From contig CM072863.1 in assembly GCA_036937835.1 (NCBI GenBank), positions 2,053,501-2,117,500 on the forward strand: a stretch of DNA of 64,000 nt. The letters run 5' to 3'. Below the pieces are notes generated by a model, which worked only from the letters and a program-made list of their open reading frames with translations, made no database searches and was not told the DNA's origin. Positions 56,393-64,000 of the stretch are shown here, one piece after another. The first letter of the stretch is position 1. Each line of letters opens with the position of its first letter. Position numbers and translations under genes: made by a program. The DNA comes from Pampus argenteus (lineage: Eukaryota > Chordata > Actinopteri > Scombriformes > Stromateidae).

Positions 56393-59000
56393 TCTCATCC
56401 GTCTGCAGCATTGAAGAGGTCTTGAGTGCCAGGTGATAAAGAGGAAAACCAGCCGACTCTTTGAACATCTACTCCTCTTCTCCTGCACCTCCTCGTCTGT
56501 TTTCATCCCTTCCTTCCTCCTTTTCCTTGCGTCTCATTTCTTTGGTGTGGTGCTCTTTTACTCTTCTTCTACTCCTCTTCACTCCTCTTGTTGCCTCTTT
56601 TCCTTCACCATCTCCTTCACCTCTTCAACCTTCGTCCTCTTGTGTGTTTTTTTCTTTTTTTGTTGGGTTCATTCTTGTTTTCTTCTTTCCTCTCTGTTTC
56701 TCTCTCATCCCGCTCATCTCCTCTTTCTTACTCAACAGTCCCATCGTTCTCATACATCTGTATCTTTGAAAACAAAAAGCCATAAACACTATTTATTCAG
56801 TGTTAAATCGACACCGTTCAACACTTGAACTAATTAGTCTTTAATAAACAGGGTGGTGATAACGAGCAGCTACTTCTACTCTTCAGCCTGTTTGCTGCGC
56901 CGCGCCTCGCTGTCATCATAGCTTATGTAAAGTGTTGGCACGCTTCCCTCCGTGGTTAACGGGTTTAGACACCTTCTGATCCTCCTCTGGATTAACTTCT
57001 GACACCGACATGTTGTGTACTTCTCTATGTGACGGATTCACCTCCTGTGACATACAAACACAAGAAGAGCGAGGTTCTTCCTTTAAACGCCACGCTGGAG
57101 TCCTGTTGACAATAATCCAAATCTGTCGGTTCACAGTACATTTCAAGGCGTTTAGCTGGTTAGAAACGCTTTCGAGCTGGTAAAATGTCACAGGTCTGAC
57201 CTCTGGAACAGACAGTCAGTGTGTGCTGTTAAATATCAAACCATTGCCAGCTTGCTCGTTGTAGGTTTCTGAGGTATACGAGCCAAAAAAACACATAGCA
57301 GTAAAATGAACAGACATAATGTTAATGGACAAAGCTGGAGAGACTCTCCCGTAATGGAAAGCTGACAAGTGTAATCTCCCCGCCAGGCGAAGGCGAAGCT
57401 GGCTGGCTGAGAGCGAGATCACAACAAGCATGTTTGGAGAGGTTTCACACTCTGTCTGGACAAAGTCATTCAAACTATTAGCTCCAAATATTCACACTAC
57501 AAGCCCTGAAAATAGCTGGTTGAGCCTTCCTGCTCTGATTAAACCCAGAACGACCAATATGCAGGTCAGGGTTAGGATTCATTCATTCATTCATTCATTC
57601 ATTTATTCATTGTCTCAGCAAACGTGGCAGATGAGTTCATCAAGCTTTCTAAAGTTAGGAGGACTGGATTTAGACGTGTTTATAGATTCCTCCTGTGCAG
57701 CCAAATCTCTTACTTGGCGTGTTGACACCTTTAAATTGAATTACAATATATTAAACTCAGTTTTGGTCATATGTAAATTGAATTATGTTGTGTTGTCACT
57801 GTATAATAGAAATCTAATGGAACCAAAATATGGAGAAAAAATAAAAATAAAAAAATAAAAAAATAACCCAAAATCAGATAAATGAACAAAAAGGTGAATA
57901 TCTGCACGGACCCACACCTGTAGCTGCAGGTGTGAAGGTGTGAAGCTCCTCTGTAGTCAATCAGTCAATCTGGAGCCATTAAAGGGATTAACCTACAACG
58001 TGTGTGTCTATGCAGGTCACTGGTTAAACAAGTAATCATGTGATAATAATAAACGTTTTTTTGTACTACTTGTGATAGTGTAAAATACAGATAATGTGTA
58101 TTTGTTCCGATGGCGTAATTAAATCTACAGTATCTATTGTTTTGCACAGACTGTGTATAAAGATGGATGCAGTGAGGTGTGATGTAATCCATCAGTTTGC
58201 AGAGTCGCAGATTGTAGTTGATTGATTCCAGGATGCTACAAATACTTTCAGTCCTCAGCAGATGAATTAGAAAACGCACTCTGCATGTATACATCACTCT
58301 GCACGGCTCCAACATCCATCTGTAGGAACAAAAAGATGGAGGAAATTTAATTTTCCAGTGTCCCATACCCCTGCTGGCCTGTTTTACTTTAACATGTTGG
58401 TGACAATCACTGGCAAAGAAAGTGATGAATTGGTACTTTAGAGCAAAACTCAAATCTGTCCCCTGAGGAGGTGAAACTGATCGAAGAGCTCAACACACAA
58501 AAAGATTCAGGATGCACCTGAAAAAAAACAGCAGGAGATCATTAAACTACAAATTAAAAGGATTACAAAGTAAACTTATCAATCAATCATCAATTATCTC
58601 TCTCTGCCACTTGGGGGCGCTAAAACGCAGAGTTGCCATGTGCAGTTGTGTTTGTTTCGCTGTGTGGTGTGAAAATGGTCATTTTATCATCTTTCAGCTC
58701 GTTGTTTTGTTGACTTCACTGTTTTTTTGTTCACTATCGCTGCTGTCGTCAACCTTGTGTGAACAATAAAGAGTCACCAAACCACATAAAAATAAAAAAC
58801 ACAAGACACCAAATAAACGCCAATGATCAGGGGTGACTTGGTAAATATTAAATTATGCTGCTTTATTCTCAGTTTTGACTCCTGGTGTAAATCATGTCTT
58901 TAATTTTATCTGCTGAAGATGCAGCAGGCTATACCTAAAAAAAAAAGTAACATGTAAAATATAAACACTCATCATTATTTTATTTCCTCTTGAAAAGGTC
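56393..59000. other. Non-coding DNA, no gene seen
   Basis: Includes a T/C-rich stretch to about 56780, an (ATTC)n run at 57575-57607 and a partial CTCF-like site (ccacttgggggcgc, 58608-58621). No coding exon is supported. Confidence 0.45.
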
Positions 59001-59039
59001 AAAAAATGAATGAAATGCTTTGAAAAGTAAAAAAAACAT

Positions 59040-59250
59040 TCCTCATAGTTATTGAGTTTGTTGACTGGCGTCCTGTAGCTGAACGTGGCCAGTGAGCGTC
59101 GGTCAGGAGGCCAATAGACGCGAGGGATGGCCCGACGAGACGACGGCGAGCACCTGAACCCCGTTAACCTGCAGCTATGTATATCACCTGTGTGTGTGTC
59201 AGCTGGCGGAGGAGTCAGGGACGAGCAGCTACGCTTTCTGGTGCAGTTCT
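59040..59250 (-). other. GC-richer block open on the reverse strand, possible orphan exon
   Basis: About 210 bp with several CpGs. The + strand has stops in all three frames, while one - strand frame is open across the whole block (59347-58892, 151 codons). Its middle reads RAIPRVYWPPDRRSLATFSY followed by RTPVNKLNNYEE. I do not recognise a family and no clean splice pair was found, so it may be a chance frame or a regulatory block. Confidence 0.2.
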
Positions 59251-59932
59251 TGTGAGATGATTGGTGCACCTTGAAAAGGGAAATAAAAGCATTCTTGGGT
59301 TTCATCCGTGTCCCTGTGTCGATACAATAGTGGTCAAAATGCACCACTGACCTTCGATGAATAGACCATCACAAAGAAATCCAGACTGAAAACGAGTCCT
59401 TGTGAAGTCTGTCAGAGGAAGAAAAATGTGCCGAGAATGTGGAAGAAGAGTCGAAGTTTTATCAGTCCAGCAGCTACGACTGTACCCACTCGTACCCCTT
59501 CACTGGAGGACAAGTTACTGATTTCTTTATTAAATGTGTTCAAAAACAGGCTTCATATTTGTTTAAAGAAAATCAAAAAAGTTGCAGAACGACATCTTTT
59601 CACTCCTGCGACCTTCAGTATGATTGCAGAGATGTTTTCATGCTACTTTAATGTCTGTTTTTGGCAGGAAGTTGAAAGACTTGTGGGTGCCGTCTGAATT
59701 TAAGAGGCTCAAAGTCAATCATAAAAACAGGTCAGGTGACACAAACAAAGCGTTACTATTAACCTGCTTTCATTCAGCGTTTAACCGCCGTGTTGCATCA
59801 TCGCTGATTTCTGGCTGACGCACCAGCTGAAGGTGGAAACCCTGACCATCAGCTGCTAGTGAAGCACTATGACTTATGCTTTGACACAGATTAGCACCCT
59901 TTCAGGTGAAGAAGGAGCCGGCGCAGTGTCAA

Positions 59933-60114
59933 CACTAAGCCACCGGGCTACTAAATGGATTGACATCTCCAGACATGTCAGCACGGTCAAAATACAAAAC
60001 AAACAAAACAGGTGTTTCCCCCCGCTGTGGGGAACTATGTGTATGTGATGCTAAGTCGATGGTTACTTAAACAGATTGACCTTTCCAGCCGTGTCAGACT
60101 GGTCAGTATACAGA
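59933..60114. repeat. Degenerate 65-bp direct duplication
   Basis: 59933-59998 and 60047-60114 share ctaag(c/t)c, ggcta/ggtta, ATTGAC, CCAG, TGTCAG and GGTCA in the same order, about 114 bp apart. It may belong to an interspersed element. Confidence 0.5.
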
Positions 60115-60477
60115 TCTAACAGAGCTTGGCCATAGAGAGTTTTAGTGGACAAACACTTAATCCTGTTGGAAGTACAACAACCTGACAACGAACCAGGTGT
60201 GAAATTTATGATTTAAAGAGGACAGACCGTGAAACACGCAGTATTCATACGAGGAATTCACTTATTTTTCCTGTTCTTAACTGAAAATGAAAACTTGTCA
60301 AACACGTCTGTTTGAATCTGATGTGAAACACGACAGCAGAAACTCAAACGCTGCATCGGTTGGCACGTCCGAACACTTCGATGTCATCACGAGAGATGAA
60401 AGAAAACTTCCAGCGTAGATTTAATCACTATTAGTATTTTTCTAGTTTTATTCTATGTTCACCTGAAGTTATGTAAC

Positions 60478-60550
60478 TTTGACCATGTTTAACAAAGACA
60501 TGCAACATCACAACAGTCTAAAAACAAACAGAAAATGTCCCTTTAACATG
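60478..60550. repeat. Dispersed repeat copy (partner at 13781)
   Basis: 24 identical bases with 13781-13804. The sequence continues with aaaatgtccctttaacatg, typical of an interspersed-repeat end. Confidence 0.55.
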
Positions 60551-60993
60551 TGACATATATTATATATATAGTGTATGTATAATGCATCATATTAAATATA
60601 TACACATGTGTCCATCTTATTCCTGCATTTGACTATTTGCAGACAGCATTATGTACAGTGTGTGTGCATACATGTTTGTGTTAACATCATCCAGTGCTGC
60701 CTGTGTTTGTGTTTATGTACAGCATTTGGCTTTTGTTGTTTGTTGTGTATTTATCTGTGTATGTGTGTGTGTGTGTGTGTATCTTTGTGAAAGCTAATTC
60801 CAAAGCTGCGGAGATGAGAAATAAATAGCGTTTTTATCTGATTCTTCCCTGATATCTGTTTAAGTAAAGAGAAGCAATATCGCTATGTGATTCTCCCCGA
60901 AAAATAAATAAATAAATAAATAAAAACAGACGAAGAGCGAAAAGAAAAGCTGAGTAATCATTTTTACCGTCCTCCAACTGTTATTCAGTTACC

Positions 60994-61004
60994 GTGTGTG
61001 TATC

Positions 61005-61036
<32 letters not shown>

Positions 61037-61049
61037 TGTGTGTGTATCT

Positions 61050-61089
<40 letters not shown>

Positions 61090-61090
61090 C

Positions 61091-61135
<45 letters not shown>

Positions 61136-61180
61136 CTGTGTGTGTGTGTGTGTGTGTGTGTGTTTGTGTGTGTGTGTGAG
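60994..61180. repeat. Long interrupted (GT)n array
   Basis: About 187 bp of GT with regularly placed TATCTG and TATATG breaks. Confidence 0.95.
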
Positions 61181-61285
61181 CAGGTGTGTGGGATTCTTCA
61201 GGTTTGTCTTGGTGTTTGTTTTGAGAGCAAAGCAGAAATTCAATTGAGTTTATTGTTCAGGGAGCTTTTATGAGGATGATACGTG

Positions 61286-61286
<1 letters not shown>

Positions 61287-61350
<64 letters not shown>
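61287..61350. repeat. (CA)32 array
   Basis: Perfect CA run in the opposite sense to the GT array 107 bp upstream. Confidence 0.95.
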
Positions 61351-61352
<2 letters not shown>

Positions 61353-63172
61353 TACACACAGAGCTGATGTTTTCTGCTCTGTAACAAAAGAAAGAAATAC
61401 ACAATCACATTTATTAGAGTAGAGTGATCATATTTTAAACGTATGAACTGACCAGAGTGAACGAAAGGAGATTATCAAGCTTTTACCAGATGGACCATGT
61501 GACTCTACACCTTCATCTCAGGTAACACGTGACTGGAGAGTTTGCTTCTATTGATTAAGACATATATTAAAACCTATAACTGTTATTTATTTACTAGATG
61601 TATGTTTATGTTAAGCAATAACTAATCAATGTGTTGCACATTTGTTTGTCTCTGTGCTAATAAACAAAAGTTTAGTCAGACGTCGTTGTTTGAGACCCAA
61701 AACTAAAGCTGCATATTTTACTGTTGATGAAAAAATGAAAAAAAAACATCCTCAACAGAAGTTTTATTCGGTTTCAAATGAACCAAACTTCAAGCGTGAC
61801 AAATAGTTTCATACTAAATGAATGTAAACAGTCCTACATAACATTATATCATATTCATAGTAGAAATAAAATATTCATTAAAATGCATTAACTCATTAGC
61901 AGCGGGTTACATTCAATAAATCATGTCAGCTCATTAATTATACAGCATTTATCCAGAATCCTCAATCTTCCCGAGACGACGGTGAGATAGAAATATAAAT
62001 TCAGCTTGTAGAAACTCGTTTGTGTTTGTCTTCGTGTGGGTGAAACCGGCTGCACGTCTCACAGCGCTTCAGGCTGTTTTCACGCTCGGTTTGTTTGAGT
62101 CTGAGCCAGACGTGACCGTCAACACGCCCTCGAACCTCCATCGTCTCCTTGCAGACTGGTTCACTGTTGTTCCTCCATGGTCAGCCTGTAAAGTACTTCA
62201 CTACTAGACTACACGTGTCCTTCATGCAGTGTGTGCATCAGTTTGGATTTTAGGGTCATGCATCATGCATCATGCATCATGCATCATGCATCATGCATCA
62301 TGCATCATGCATCGGTGAGGCCTTCGTGTCTCATTTTTCTTGATAACAATAATGTCACTTTATTTTTTAATTTTGTCATGTATTTAATATTTTTCCTGTT
62401 TAATAAGTTGAACAAACTGCTTCCAGATTCTTATTAAACTGTCAGTGTGAGTTTGCAGGAAAACTGTTTACACAATTAATCAATAAAACAATAAATCACA
62501 ACATGAATCTGTTCAGCAGCAGTTTTCTGCAGCGTAAACTCGTCCCGACTCAATTAAGCTCTAATTCCCTCCACAAGCAGCACAGTATTTATATAATTAT
62601 TTGTTGTTATAAACTTATATTAAAGGTTTTCCTGTGAAAAATACCTGATACCACAAATACATACGAACACGTGTGTGTTTTCCTATTTCTTATTCATAAA
62701 AACATTGTCAGTCATTAATAAAAAAAGTGATTAATCCTTAATGAGGAATTTATTCTTTCAGTTTTATGCTATTTGTTTATAGAGAAATACATTCACAAAT
62801 ACACTATATATGTATTATGGTCTTATATGAGAACATAACAACCATCATGATGTAAATATGTGTTATTGAATGTGAAGTTTTAACCTTTTTTAGGAACATT
62901 TAAATTCATTAAACGTCAAGATAAAATAATGGTGCTTTTAGTGCTTTCAGATGTAAATATAAGAGTTATCGATCCAAACAAGCCTGAGCGGGAAAAAGCC
63001 TTCGAGTTACAGCAGCTCGCCAGGAGAAGGTCGTCTCTGATTGGTTGATGTCGACGTAGACAAATCAAAAACTGACTTGTGGTATTTACTGCGAGTGTGA
63101 GTCTCGTCAGAGGACACTTGACGTCAACAGTCTTATTAACCTGTTTGCTCTGATGACTCATCACCATTACGT
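61351..63172. other. Non-coding DNA, no gene seen
   Basis: AT-rich DNA without a supported gene. It holds the (CATGCAT)n array at 62257-62312. Confidence 0.45.
62257..62312. repeat. (CATGCAT)8 heptanucleotide array
   Basis: Eight perfect units. Each contains the palindrome ATGCAT. Confidence 0.93.
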
Positions 63173-63360
63173 CTGCGTGTGTGTCCGTGTGTGTGTGTGA
63201 GTCTTTGGGAAATGTGAGAAGCAAGTGTGTGTGCGTGTGTGTGTGTGTGTCAGGACAGGACGTTTATGTCATTAAGTATGTCCTCAGTCAGGGAACAGAC
63301 TCTGAGTGTGTGTGTATCTTTCAGTCTGTTCGTGGGGTCAGGACAATGTGTGTGTGTGTG

Positions 63361-63397
<37 letters not shown>

Positions 63398-63581
63398 CTA
63401 AGCAGAATATCATAAAGTATGTCCTTCGTCAAGTCTGACTGTGTGTGTGTATAAGCTGATTTATGGCCATGAATCTTTCCAAATGAGTGCACACACGCTT
63501 CTCTGTGTTTATATTATTATATTTGTATAATTTGTGTGAGTTTGTATGAATATTTTCATTTCCATGTGTTTGTGTGTATCT

Positions 63582-63623
<42 letters not shown>
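63173..63623. repeat. GT-rich repeat field
   Basis: GT runs near 63173-63252, 63341-63395 and 63587-63623. Between them a short motif recurs (taagtatgtcctcagtcagg at about 63274; aaagtatgtccttcgtcaag at about 63414). No gene is seen here or in the remainder to 64000. Confidence 0.85.
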
Positions 63624-63625
<2 letters not shown>

Positions 63626-64000
63626 ACCGGTAGGAGTGACTACAGCCTCATTAAATCCGACACTCTTTAATCAAACCCTCTCCTTAAGACATGGGATAGC
63701 TCACCCTGTGTGTGTGTGTTCATTTTTTTCATTTTTCATCTTTTTAGGGTTTCATGTCTGTGTCACTCTTCCTCTTCGTCATCTTTTCTTCTATCACCTG
63801 TCCTCTTTGTTTATGTCACCCTTCCTCTTCATTTAAAAAAAAAAAATTCAAGTATCTCCTACTAAATTTCCCCTTTATACTACTACTAGTACTCACTCAC
63901 TGATTCTGTTGTAATATTATTTTATTTTTGCATGTATTTCATTATTATTATGACCTCACATTTGTTCTGTTTGTATAGTTGAACATTCTTTGTATTCTTT

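Noticed and set aside
56143..56468. Long Ser/Leu and Arg/Glu repeat open frames
   Set aside because: They are translations of the (CT)n tract on both strands and have no splice or start context.
57965..58453. 162-codon open frame on the - strand
   Set aside because: AT-rich composition, no domain recognised, no supporting splice sites; likely chance.
60989..61273. Several Val/Cys and His/Thr repeat open frames
   Set aside because: They are translations of the GT array in every frame; no protein is implied.

Overview
The window is vertebrate nuclear DNA, most likely from a ray-finned (teleost, probably percomorph) fish. It has multi-exon genes with GT-AG introns, many long (CA/GT)n and other simple repeats, an IR/DR-type Tc1 transposon remnant, a CAGTGGT-type hAT fragment, a piggyBac-like MITE, tRNA-headed SINE remnants and LINE fragments. 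Nothing prokaryotic (operons, Shine-Dalgarno sites, CRISPR) is present. Most of the window is non-coding.

Two genes can be supported. (1) At 902-3822 on the + strand lie the last five coding exons of a subfamily III CHD remodeller, best matched by chd6. They encode 748 residues that include two BRK-type modules, two RRRGRR basic patches and an acidic tail. A long 3' UTR probably follows, with poly(A) signals at 6758 and 8682. (2) At 27513-24002 on the - strand is an R-spondin gene, most like rspo4. It has clear exons for the two furin-like repeats and the thrombospondin type 1 repeat, plus a tentative short basic last exon. The signal-peptide exon was not found. The genes converge tail to tail, about 15 kb apart. 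No functional link between them is evident from sequence beyond neighbourhood: CHD proteins are nuclear ATP-dependent remodellers, and R-spondins are secreted Wnt agonists.

Layout: 1-901 intron; 902-3822 chd6 exons; 3823 to about 8.7 kb chd6 3' UTR; 8.7-24.0 kb intergenic DNA with a LINE fragment carrying a nested MITE, a 14-bp minisatellite, a LINE 3' tail and a SINE head; 24.0-27.5 kb rspo4; 27.5-64 kb non-coding DNA (rspo4 first intron or upstream region, then gene desert). This last part holds a cluster of nuclear-receptor half-sites (28.35-30.08 kb), a 663-bp ACTAGT-rich minisatellite with higher-order structure, the hAT and Tc1 remnants (40.37-41.64 kb), a pentanucleotide array, a 16-bp minisatellite, a reverse-strand LINE fragment, and a 60-64 kb zone of very long GT/CA tracts.

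No wholly new biological system is evident. The best leads are regulatory: a (TG)13 tract in place of a normal pyrimidine tract at the BRK1 exon acceptor, a run of in-frame (phase 0-0) BRK exons, a palindromic two-strand poly(A) signal at 8668-8691, the DR4/DR1 half-site cluster near rspo4, and a convergent pair of CTCF-like sites flanking rspo4. All product names rest on reading translations against remembered family sequences; no database search was run.
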